Below are positions 43,554 to 53,482 of a stretch of DNA of 64,000 nt, in pieces (position 1 is the first letter of the stretch; each line of letters opens with the position of its first letter). The DNA is from Mrakia gelida (lineage: Eukaryota; Basidiomycota; Tremellomycetes; Cystofilobasidiales; Mrakiaceae). The notes under the pieces are model-generated. The model searched no databases and was not told the origin of the DNA. It was given only the letters and a program-made list of their open reading frames with translations. The stretch spans positions 434,001-498,000 of the forward strand of contig BRON01000012.1 in assembly GCA_024345305.1 (NCBI GenBank), given 5' to 3'. Both the position numbers and the translations under genes were made by a program.

Positions 43554-46269
43554 ATGTCAGGCTGGCACGCAAACGTTCGTCCCATCATCTTCTCTGCCCC
43601 ATTCTCCCTATACTGACGTATTTCATCTCCCCTGCAGACGAAATCTGTCAAATCATACGGAAAGAACCGAACCGTTCGTTCCCTCCCCTCGTTCCTCCCT
43701 TCCTCCTCCCCTCTGCCCTTCTCCCACGCTCACACCCTCTAATCCTTCACCTGTTCTCTTGATCAGCGAGTCGTCAAAGTCCTCGTGGATCTCTCCGATA
43801 CACCCGTCAAGGACCGCTCCTCCCTCTCGCCCGTCTACCACCATGCTACCAACTCGCCTGCGAAGGTGCTCTTCGTTCGAGCTTCAAACTCGACGAGCTC
43901 GCTCAACGGGAGGAAGGATGTACTGCAGGATAAAAATGGGAGGGGGGATGTGGCAGTGAAGGGCGTGCTAGGGGCCAAGAAGGGTGAGGTGGATGGATGT
44001 GCTAAGGGTGGGAAGGAAGGAGGGAAGGGGAAGGGAGGGAAGAAGGTGTTTACGGTTCGGACGGACGACGAGAACGACGAGGTCGATGAGCTCGACACCG
44101 ATCAAGGAGAGGACCAGGAGAACGTCGGCATCCCATCTCGAGCAGCACTCTCTAGCAGGACCTCCAAATCGTCGAAATCATCCATCGGATCCACCTCCTC
44201 AGCAGACAGCGCCGTCGTCCTCGCACCTCGAAGGAGGAAACAGGTCATCCCTTCCTCACCGCCTTCCTCCGTTTCCTCACCCGTCGTCGTCTCCACCAAA
44301 GTCTCAACTCGAGCTCGACAATCAGCCTCCCCAGCACCCTCCACATCAACGACGAGATCCACACGATCTAGGAGCGCTCGAGCCATCTCTGACAGCCCAC
44401 CACCACCTCGACGAACGGCGACGGCGACGTCAACAAGAAGCAAACGAGCTGTCATCCCTGCTACGCCTCCTTCCTCTTACCCATCCCCTCGAACACTCTC
44501 CTTTCCCGCCCACTCCGATGAAGGAGAGGAGGAAGACGACGACGACGAAACCACCCCCAAACCCCTCGCGCTTTCACCTTCTTCGTCTTCCTCCTCACCA
44601 CTCTCCTCCCTCCTCCTCGCCTGCAACCAACCCACCCCACCCTCCCCCTTCACTCCCTTCCTCTCCAACCCCCTCTTCTTCTTCTCCTCCTCCTCCAACA
44701 GAACCATCACCAAAGTAGGAGAAGCAACCTACTCGGAGGTCTTCTCCCTCTCGTCCGGCGAGGACAAGAACGGGGAGAGGGATCTGGTGATGAAGGTCGT
44801 GCCGCTCATGAGTGATGAGAAGGCTTTGGAGGTGGCGATGAAGTCCTTTTCCCTGGCTTCGAAGGTTGCAGGCGAGGTGGAGGGCGAAGTGGGGGAGGTA
44901 GATGGGGAGGAAGTCGACGAGCTGGACGAGGAAGTCGGACCGACGTGGAGTGATCCGAGGGATGTTGCGAAGGAGGTTAGGTTGGGACGGTTGGTTGGGG
45001 AGCTGGATGGGTTTTGTGATCTGATAGGGTGAGTGCATACTCGCGCTTCGCTCTGGAGAGCGCGGACTGACTTGAGCTTGTTTTGTTTGTGGTGGAAACA
45101 GAGCCTTCGTCGTCCAAGGAGCGTACCCTGATCAACTCCTCGAGCAGTGGGACGCGTTTGCTGCTGCGAACCCTGAGAGGACGGAGAATGCTCGACCCTG
45201 TACGTTATTCTCCCATCCCCACCTACACCCCCTCCCTCGAACTCTATCGTCCGTCGAGCACCCGAACTGACTCCTCGCGTCTCGTTCTTCGTCTCGTCGT
45301 CGCCAGCTGTCTTCCCCTCCAACCAACTCTACGCTGTCCTCCTCCTCCCTTACGGAGGAGTCGACCTCGAATCCTACTCCTTCTCCAAGTCGCACGGATG
45401 GGCAGAAGCCGCTGGGATCTTCTGGTCCGTCAGTCAGGCGATGGCCGTCGCGGAGGAGGAGGTTCGATTTGAGGTGAGTTTCGCGTCGCTCGCTTTGCCT
45501 CCCTTCGTCCCTTTTCTCGTTCGTCCCATGACTCACCCGCCTGTGTCTTTCTTCGTCGCTTCCGCTTTGTACCTGCAGCACCGAGATCTCCACCTCGGCC
45601 AAATCCTCGTCCAACCCTCCTCCTCCGGCGAGGCCTTCTCCTCTTCAGGTTCTTTCGATGCGTCCTCGGGTCTGGAAACGACCATCATCGATTTCGGACT
45701 GTCGAGAGTGGACGCTCCTGCCTCTGAAGCTTCTGAGGAGGAGGGGAAGACGTGGTGGACGCCTCTGGACGAGGAGATCTTTGAGGGGAAGGGTACGTTC
45801 AGCTCAACCCTCTCTCCCTTCGCGTCGTTTCGTTCGGGTCGCTGACTTCGCTTTTCGTCCTTTTGATCCAGGCCGTCAATGGGACGTCTACCGCTCTATG
45901 CGAGACCACATCGGAGAGGACTGGACGGGTTACCATCCTCTTACCAACCTCATGGTTCGTTTCGTCTCCCATCCCTCTTCCTTCGTTCCCAGCCCACCCC
46001 AACTGACTCCCACCCCCTTTCTTCCACAGTGGCTCCACTACATCCTCTCAACCCTCCTCAAATCCAAATCCCTCCCTCCTTCCCCTGTCACCTCCTCCCG
46101 CTCGCGCAAGACCAAAGCCAAACCTGACGCGCGGGAAACGGAAGCGTGGAAGTGTCTGGATGGGACGAGGAAGGAGTTGGAGAAGGTCCTCAAAGGGAAG
46201 GCTGGTGAGGAGTGGGTGGGAGCGGGTACGTTGGTGAAGTGGGGGCGGGAGAGGGGGTGGTGTGCTTAG
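43554..46269 (+). CDS. Haspin-type protein kinase
   Basis: Mitotic kinase that phosphorylates histone H3 Thr3 at centromeres. First exon is seven codons (MSGWHAN, 43554-43574) before a GTTCGT donor. The N-terminal ~300 residues are Ser/Thr/basic and disordered. The kinase part begins at KVGEATYSEVFSL, then LVMKVVPL with the probable ATP-binding Lys, FVVQGAYPDQLLEQWDAF, AVLLLPYGGVDLESY (hinge) and AMAVAEEEVRFEHRDLHLGQ (catalytic loop). IIDFGLSR is the metal-binding motif and RQWDVYRSMRDHIGEDW is the haspin-specific helix. Most haspins have HRDLHWGN and IDYTLSR; here the loop Asn is Gln and the DYT is DFG. The stop TAG is at 46267-46269. The family call rests on the F-x-HRDLH, DVYR and WHYL-type motifs. 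Confidence 0.9.
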
Positions 46270-46908
46270 GGAGGAGAGGGAGAGAGGGAGGTTTCTTGCA
46301 CGTTTGGGTTGGGTTTCGCTTCGTTTCGTTCGGGTAGGTTCTCTTTGGTGGGTAGATGGTTCGTTTCTTCTTGCTTGCTTCTTTTTTCTTGCCTGGTCTG
46401 GTATCTGGTTTCGTTTCGTTTGAGCATGAGGGGAGGGTGAGAGAGGAAGAAGAGCGAGGGAGCGCTCGACGCGTCGCGTTTCTTCTGCTTGCTTTCGAGA
46501 CCTCTGAGCGACTTCTAAACCTCTGAGCGAGCCTGCAGTCGACGAGAGGGCTTTACATCCAATGAGGGACCGGAAGTCTCTGCATGTGCGAAGCTTCTCT
46601 TGAAGCGCGATCGAAGAGCTTGGAGGACTCGCCGTTTGGTGAGCCTCGATCCTCCTTCTCCTGTTCATCTTCTTCAAAGGACCAGCGTCTCACTCTCTTC
46701 CTCGAAATCGCTCTTCCCCTCGCTCATACGACCCTGATACTCAACCCATCTCCCCTTCCAAGCAGATTCCGACTCCATAAGCGTTCAGGTTCCCCTTCGA
46801 GGACTCCTTCTCCCCGGCCTGTTCTCATCGAGCTCAAACCCGGCAGACAGAGCAAGTCTGCTGTTCCTCCTCCCCAACCACCTCTGGCAGTTCGCCACCT
46901 CCCCTCTG
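46270..46908 (+). promoter_or_regulatory. Intergenic region and leader of membrane-protein paralogue 2
   Basis: 3' region of haspin followed by the leader of paralogue 2. From about 46584 the sequence is related to the leader of paralogue 1, in particular the GGTGAGCCTCGATCCTCCT segment near 46638 and AGCAGATTCCGACTCCATAAGC near 46760. A GACGCGTC lies near 46471. An open frame runs through the leader but shares no protein-level conservation with copy 1. Confidence 0.4.
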
Positions 46909-49900
46909 ATGTCGTACAGTCCCATTCCTCTCATCGACATGGACTCGTCCCTGATGGATCCCCTCCCGAAACGAAGGAAGTCCAAATCCTCAAGCTCAAC
47001 CGACGGTCCCCTCCGCTTCCTCCTCGTCCTCGCCCTCCTCGCCACCCTAGGTCTCGCCTCCTTCTACACCTGGATCCATGGACTCCCAGCCCTCAAGAAG
47101 CTCTCCAAGTCTTACAACCCTCACTCGGCTCAGCACGCTTCGGGATCAGGGATCTTAGGGGAGAGCGAGGTCGTTCATTCGCTCTTTGGACCTTCGAGCG
47201 AAGGAGGATTCGACCGCTTTGATCTCGTCGCGAGCATTTACGTGATGGATCGGAAACGGAAGAGACGACCTCTCGATCTTCAAGTGGATCCTAGTGGGAA
47301 GCTCACCTCGATAGGTGGGAACGGAACCTCGACTCTAGAGGCTCGTAGTAGCAGCAGGAGCAGCTCAGCCTCATCTCGAGCTCGAGCCGAAGGTCGGGTT
47401 GGACGTCAGAAACGGCCTGCGTGGGAGAGGGTCTGGAGTGAGGTCGTGATGAGGGATCTGGATGTTCGGACGTCGTCTAAGCAGGTGGTGGCGAATGCAG
47501 TTTTACCTGGTCGAGTGGTGTGAGTCCGTTTCTTCGAGCTCGCGCGGGTGACTCCCCTTCTCCTTCGCGAGCTCACCTTCGCTTCCCTCTCTTCCCTTCG
47601 TTCTACAGCGAGAGCCTCCAGGAGCATCGGTGGGGAGCGGGGATCCAGATCAAAGCAAACTTTCACCTCCAACCATCCTCGTCCATCTCCTCCTTCGACC
47701 TCATTCCCTTCAACTCGACCCACTACCTTTCGACCCTCAACACGACGATGCGCGGCGGTGTCTACTTCAGTCGGGAGGACAAGTTTCCTCTTCCCTATCC
47801 AGCAGTGGGACAGTAAGATCTTCTCTCTTCTTCCCTCTTCTCTACCAATCATCGCTGACCTCCTCGTCTTCCCGCAGAACCATCGAGGATCAGAAGAACG
47901 AAACGACTCCCTGGCTGTCTCGCTTGCCCGGATCTCCTCCCGCCGACCTCCTCCAGATCAACTTCGGACACTACCGTCACAGACCCTTGGAACCCGAACC
48001 CGAGAACGACGAGGACGTCGAGGAGGACGACGGAACCACCGTCAACGAGCCCTCCCGTCTCGACATCGACTCCGGAATGAAGAGCACGCTGGTCACTCGT
48101 TCGACTGTCACGCTTGTTTCGGATTTTCCTACCTACAACCTCACCTTGTTCAGGAAGAAGATGAACGCTCTCAAGAACCGACAGGTAAGTGCTTGAACGG
48201 GAATCGGCTCGCACACGCGTCGCCTCGAGCTGACTTTTTGTCGTCTCGTTCTTCCCTGCAGGCCCAGTGCATGAGGCAGAACAACGAGCACTGGGGAGTC
48301 TGTCGACGGTCATTCAATCGTCAGGGACACTTCGAGAACCTAATCGAGATGGGATCGCTCGAGGATCTCGCTGAGTTGGACGCGAAGGTCGCGAAGGCGA
48401 AGGAAGACGAGGAGTCGAAGTTGAGCGACGACGAGAAGGTTGAGGAGGACGAGGAGGTTGTCTCTCAGAAGGAGCCGAAGGGATGGAGATACGCTCCTTA
48501 CGTCGTCTCGGACTACGGGAACGAGGGGGACACGAACTACGTCGATATTCCCAAGAAGGCGAACGCGTCGTCGACGGACGAGCGTGAGTTTGGCTCGCGT
48601 TCCTCTCTTCTCGTTATCTAGACTTTTCACCTGAACTATTCCCCTCCTTCCCTTTTGCAGTCTTGGGAGTGCCCGACTTCGCCTTCAACTAGACGATCAG
48701 CTTCGTCGCGTTGTCGCCGCTCAGGTTCTCGGCCGTTCGTTCCTCTTCGCTTGACCATTTCGTTCCTTCGAGCAGGGGCTGACTATTCTCTCTTTCTTTC
48801 AACAGGCCTCCCAGTACCTCCAAGATGGCAGGATCTCCAACATCCTCGGGCTCTACAGCACGAGCGACGAGGCTCACTCGTTAGCTTCGATCCAAGACAA
48901 GACGGAGATCCTCAGTGCGTTTTCTTCTTTCTTTTGTTTGCTTGATCAACGAGCTCACAGCTTGGTCTGACTCTCGAGCGGCTTCTCGTTTTCGTAGACT
49001 CCCTCCTAGGACACCCCTTCGACCCCACCTCGCGACCGTTCCTCCGATTCCTCCTCCGCCAACTCTCGGACGTCTTCTTCTACGCGTCCATCCTTCTCTC
49101 GGGCCACTACTGGTTCACCCGAACCTACTCGACTGGAATCTCCATCTCCGCCTACGCCATCGACACCCTCGTCCGAGTCGTCCTCTTCTTCATCTTGGCC
49201 GCGTTCAGGAAAGGTCAACGACTCGACTTCGCTCTCGCTCCTGTCGTTCTTTTCGCGGCTTCGCTCGTTTGGACTCTAGCGGCGAAGCTGGACTGGACCT
49301 GGAGAGGATGGAACCCTGCCGGAGTGACGAGGAGGAAGTCGACTCATGCTGAGAGGACGAGCTCGAGGTTGGATTTCAAGTTCGGTTGGAGTCAACGAGC
49401 ACTCGTGAGTGGTTTGGCTTTCCTCGACGCGTCTTCCCCATCATTTCAACTCTCTGACCTTCCTCTCCTTTTTCCTTCCACCGCTGCTAGGCCACCATCC
49501 TCGCCTACCTCGTCTTCCTCTACCTCCCTTCCCTCCCCGACCTCATCGCAGCCTTCCCTCCCGTTCATCCATCCCTGACCCCCGGCTCCCTGTCCTACAT
49601 CCACGATCTCGCCTCTACCTCCCTCACCCGCTTCATCATCCCGATACACCACACCTCTCGCTTCATCGTCTTCCTCGCTCAAGCCCTCCTCAACCATCGC
49701 TCCAAGACCTTCGGAGGAAGCTACAAGATCGTCGCGTTCCTGGAGTTCGGGACGGAAGTCCTCGCGTCGCTTCCTATCGTTCTGTCGTCGAGATGGGGGA
49801 GATGGGAGTTGATGGATCCTTGGAAGGTGACGAACTTGATTGAGGTGGTGATGAGGGGGGTGTTGGTCTGGCAGGCGTGGACATTCGTGAAGGTGAAGCA

Positions 49901-49922
49901 GGAGGAGGAGGAAGAGGAGTAG
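46909..49922 (+). CDS. Multi-pass membrane protein, paralogue 2, with in-frame TAG
   Basis: Eight exons at positions and phases identical to paralogue 1 (46909-47519, 47609-47812, 47878-48184, 48262-48583, 48661-48734, 48806-48914, 48998-49404, 49491-49922). They would give 821 aa. Codon 492 is TAG (48690-48692), where paralogue 1 has TGG. Read literally, the protein ends after 491 residues, keeping the N-terminal TM and lumenal region but losing the C-terminal membrane domain. Downstream exons are fully open and nearly identical to copy 1 up to a TAG at 49920. No alternative acceptor I can find skips the stop in frame. N-terminal parts are clearly diverged (e.g. SYSPIPLIDMDSSLMDPLPK versus SYKPIPLVDMDSSLMDPLPR; the region after FVMDR is unalignable). 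Possible explanations are a young pseudogene, readthrough, two separate products or a sequence error. Confidence 0.72.
48690..48692 (+). other. In-frame TAG in paralogue 2 (TGG in paralogue 1)
   Basis: Exon 5 reads LGVPDFAFN-TAG-TISFVALSPLR. The corresponding codons of copy 1 read IEVPDFPFD-TGG-HISYASISPLK at 10643-10702. The exon is 74 nt in both copies, so there is no indel. The context is AAC TAG ACG. Confidence 0.85.
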
Positions 49923-50075
49923 TTGAGGGTCGAGGGGAGATGGGAGGCCAGAGCAAGGGTTACAGAGGCAGCGATTATGTTTTCTATTCTTCTGATGATA
50001 CTGATCTCGTCTGGTCTTCTGCTTGGAGATGCGCCGGGGACGAGGCTTCGCGGGAAGGGAACTTTGAGGACGAGG

Positions 50076-51607
50076 TCACCACGCGTCTCGTCGCGTGCGA
50101 CTCTCTTCCCTCCGCGTCTGAATCGTTCGATCTCGTATTCTCTTCAGCGAGGAAAAGCGAGCAGCATGTATCGTAAAACATGAGAGTAAGCAAGAAACAC
50201 GTAAGTATAGATCGTTGACTTGAGGCGTCCTAAACAAGATCGGGTGGAGGAGATCGAACTCTGCGTTCCTCTTCTCCTCTGCTGCTCGAGCGTTCTCGAT
50301 GACGGGTCTGAACTTCTCGGCCAAGGCCTCGTCCACGCTCATTCTTTCGAAGATATGAGCTGCGACTGATAATCCCCGAAGCAAGCGACATGCAGGAAGG
50401 ACTAAACAAAACAAGATCGTGACGGCGAGTCCAAAACGCTCAACCAGAACGAAAGCAAGCTCACAGTCTCTGATCTGACTCATAGCTTTGGCCTTCTCGT
50501 GCTCTTGGAGCTTTCGAACGAGCCCTATTGGGGGTAGAAAGAGAGAGAAGATTCGTCAGTATGGGTGAGAGTTTGAGCAAACGAGGGAGACGTCACTCAC
50601 CTGCCATCTTCTCCAGCGTGATTCGATGGGAATCAAGCAGCTCCTTGAGCGACTTCCACCTTCGAGTCTGGGTCTCTCGAAAGGGGGAGAGTCTATCGAC
50701 GATTCTGAGGTCGTTGGCCATCTCCTCGAAAGACGGCTTGGGAACCTGGCCCTCGTCGTCGTCCTCGGGAAGAGGCTGCGACTCGTCGCGGAAGAGCTCT
50801 CGAAGGGACGCGACGACCATGGGGCGGTATCTCTGATTGAACCAGGAGTATCGGATGACGATATCGATGGTGGATTGGTACGCTCGTCGAAGAAAGGGAA
50901 GCTTTCTCTCGTCTTGGAGGGAAAGAGACGACTGTCTCCAGAAGAGGTAGTCGAGGTAGACTTCGAGGACTTCGAGGACGAGAGCTGTCAAAAAGAGGAT
51001 GGTAAGCCTACCTTTGGTGAGACAGAAGTGGATATCGACGTTACTAACATCTGTTCTGGGTCCTGCCGATCTCCTCGTACGACGTGGGGAGGATCTCGAG
51101 AAGGAGGAAGGGGACGAAAAAGGACTCCATCTGCTCTTCCTTCTGCCCCTCCCAGTTGACGCCGAGAACGAGCTCTCCGCCCACCACATCTGGCTTTTCC
51201 TTACGTGAGAGCTCAACCAGATCATCAGGAGGTGGAAGAACGAGGACCTCGATTCGGCGGATGCCCTTGACGAAGGAAAGAAGGAGAGAGGAGGACGAGT
51301 GACGAGGTGAGCTCGACGTCGCCGCGAGTCTCTGCATCGAAGACGATAGGAACGAGGTCAGCTCTTACTCTCCCTTCCAGAGGGATCACACAGGAGGAAA
51401 AAGTACACTCACGAGTCTCTCGAGGAAAGGAATCACGTCTTCTGATCTCTTGAGGGAGACGGTTCGGTAGAGGAGAGGTCCAGCGAAGGAGAGGAGGGAT
51501 CGAGAGACGGAACACCAAGCAGCGAGCGTGGAGGGCGACGAGGAGGATTGGAGGATGAACTCGTAAAGGATCTCGAGGGGGAAGCAGACGTTCGAGGAGG
51601 GAGATAT
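50076..51607 (-). CDS. F-box-like protein, family member 3, no ATG start
   Basis: Reads through five exons with conserved joints. F-box-like part FPLEILYEFILQS..TLAAWCSVSRSLLSFAG, then PLLYRTVSL and VIPFLERL, splice (GTGAGT). The family block is IEVLVLPPPDD...LVLGVNWEGQ...FFVPFLLLEILPTSYEEIG. Then come LEVYLDYLFWRQ, a helical charged middle, QEHEKAKAMSQIRD and FERMSVDEALAEKFRPVIEN, ending at TGA 50078-50076. The only defect is at the 5' end. No in-frame ATG precedes the F-box. The codon aligned with the start region of its sisters is ATA at 51607-51605 (cATATCTCCC). It may be a start-lost pseudogene, or it may initiate at a non-AUG codon or from an unseen upstream exon. It is head-to-head with member 4. 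Confidence 0.6.
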
Positions 51608-51727
51608 GTTGAGAGAAAAGATGGAAAAAAGGAAGGGAAGGAGGGAAAGGCGTCGACGGCCAACTCGAACGAAGCTGACCTTTCGCTCCTTCCCTCCCAG
51701 CTTCCACCCTCCTCCCTTCCTTCCAAC
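51608..51727. promoter_or_regulatory. 120-bp divergent promoter of two F-box-like genes
   Basis: Very short gap between head-to-head F-box-like genes. The + side ends in a pyrimidine-rich stretch (cttccctcccagcttcc) before the ATG at 51728. Its shortness means any promoter must overlap both 5' leaders. Confidence 0.4.
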
Positions 51728-52790
51728 ATGCGACTTCGCTCCTTCTCCCTCTCCAAGATCGTTCCTGTCGAGATTGTCAACCTCATCATCCACGAGTCCT
51801 CCAGCTCAACCCTCCACGCTTGGTGTCTCGTATCCTTGTCCTGCCTATCCATCGCCGGTCCTCTCCTCAACGAGCACGTCCGGATCAGTCGTCCTCGGGA
51901 TGTAATGCCGCTCCTCGTACGCTTGGTGAGTATATAGAACCTCAACATCCAGTAGCTGGTCTCGAGAACCCGACTCTCTTCTTCTCTCTGCTGCAGATGG
52001 CTTCCGTCGAACCGGACGAGGCTGAGGAACGGTGCCGACGTCTCGAGCCTTTTCTCTCCCTCCAGAATACCAAACGAATCTCGTTCCTGGCTTTCTCAGA
52101 CGTTTTCGACCTTCAGTACGCGCTGGAGGAGATCGCCTACCCTAGGCAGCCCAGGAGAAAGCATCTCACCCTCAACTTCAGCTGGAATCCTCAACACGAC
52201 TTTTCCGAGTACAGAAGCAACGCTTTCTTGATCCCTTCATTAGTTAAGATGCTTCGACCAGGCTCGATCAGTGGCTTTCACAGCAGAGGTGACGCCCGGC
52301 TCAAACCCTGTGCGTTTCATGCCATCTCTCAACGTGACGGGAAGAGAATAACAGCTGAACGAACCTCCTCCCTCCTGGTCCATCTCGCTTCCTCTCCCAG
52401 TCCTCCTCAACTCCTTTCCTCTCGCAGCCTACTCAACCTTTCTCTCCCTCGTCCCCCTGTACGGTCCGGACGCCTACCCTCCCCGTGAAGCTCTATCGGA
52501 CGGTCTACACATCTGCGTCGGGCTTCAAGACCTCCGGAACGCTCAACTCGAGTCGATTCGGTTCCTTCAAACCTTCCCCAGCACCGGCCGAATCTACCAC
52601 AGTACTTACACACAGCTCCTATTTAATTCTTTGCGACTCTTCGACTTCCTCGAAACCAGAAAACCTGCGCGTAAGACGCGTCGCGGACTCGAGCTCGAGA
52701 GGTCCGTTCGTCCTCCCCTCTTCTCTTCTCCCCTCTCCCTCTCATCCTTGCTCCCTGCCTTCGTCTACAGCTCGAGCTCACTCACCCTGA
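51728..52790 (+). CDS. F-box-like protein, family member 4
   Basis: Exon 1 51728-51925 encodes MRLRSFSLSKIVPVEIVNLI, ESSSSTLHAWCLVSLSCLSI, AGPLLNEHVRI and VMPLLVRL, the family's F-box-like start, with the conserved splice after VRL. Exon 2 51997-52309 carries ISFLAFSDVFDL, HLTLNFSWNPQHDF, FLIPSLVKMLRPGSISGF. Exon 3 52428-52601 continues SYSTFLSLVPLYGPDAYPPR. A fourth exon beginning near 52671 and ending at TGA 52788-52790 is the least certain. It is Ser/Pro-rich and follows a doubtful acceptor. The predicted protein is roughly 270 aa, shorter than member 2. It belongs to the same family as the genes at 16147, 19511 and 51607, but identity is low outside the F-box and the W.P.L..LRP block. Confidence 0.62.
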
Positions 52791-53482
52791 TATCTGTTCT
52801 CGGTCACCTCCCTGCTCTTAGCTTCTCTAGTAGACCTGAGAGTATCACGTCCTCGGACAAAGGGCAGCTCGGGTTTGGCGATCAACGAGACAGGTCAACG
52901 AGAGAGAGAGAAAGGGACGAGCACCAGCAAAGCTTGATTTATAAGGCCTTTCTTTTTGATTAGATGAGCAGATGATCGCAACGATGGCAAAGAAAGGGAG
53001 TGAGTGAACCTGAAACGAGGGCGTCTCCTCGTGCGTCTTCGTCTGGAAAGAGCTCATTCCGAACGAAAGTTTTCGCCCTTGATCTGTATCCCCTTCTCGA
53101 AAGTCGCTCGTAAAAACTCTCTCGAGCAGATAAGAAAAAAACTCGCCTTTGAGCGAGAATGGGAGGACCCCGAGCGCGCCTGCCCCTGCTGCCTTCGATC
53201 CTCACTCCCCGCTTGTCCTTCGCCTTCCACTCCTCCTCTCAAACATCGCCTTCGCTCGCGCTCCCTTTCTCGAGTCAGCCATGCCTCCATCCTACTTCCT
53301 TCCCTTCTCTCTCCCACCAACTACCATCATCTAAAAGTCTTCTCTGCTTCCTTCCTTCCTTCCCTCTCCCTCCTCCCAGTCCCTTTCACTCTCGTCGAGC
53401 TCAACACTCCAGCTCCTCCCTCCCCTCCCTCCTCCTCTCCCTTATCCTCCTCCTCGCCGTCGAAACAACCAGACCCTTCGCC
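52791..53482. other. Intergenic region
   Basis: About 690 bp. The right part is strongly pyrimidine-rich on + and leads into the next gene. Long open frames crossing it are caused by low base complexity. No gene supported. Confidence 0.45.

Noticed and set aside
48601..48700. Alternative acceptor (TAG at 48690-48692 or CAG at 48698-48700) that would splice out the stop of paralogue 2
   Set aside because: Both choices shift the phase (phase 1 is needed) and destroy the conserved ISF...LSPL frame.
8843..49922. Assembly duplication as the reason for the two membrane-protein genes
   Set aside because: The copies differ at many coding and intronic positions and have unalignable N-terminal sections, so they are real paralogues.
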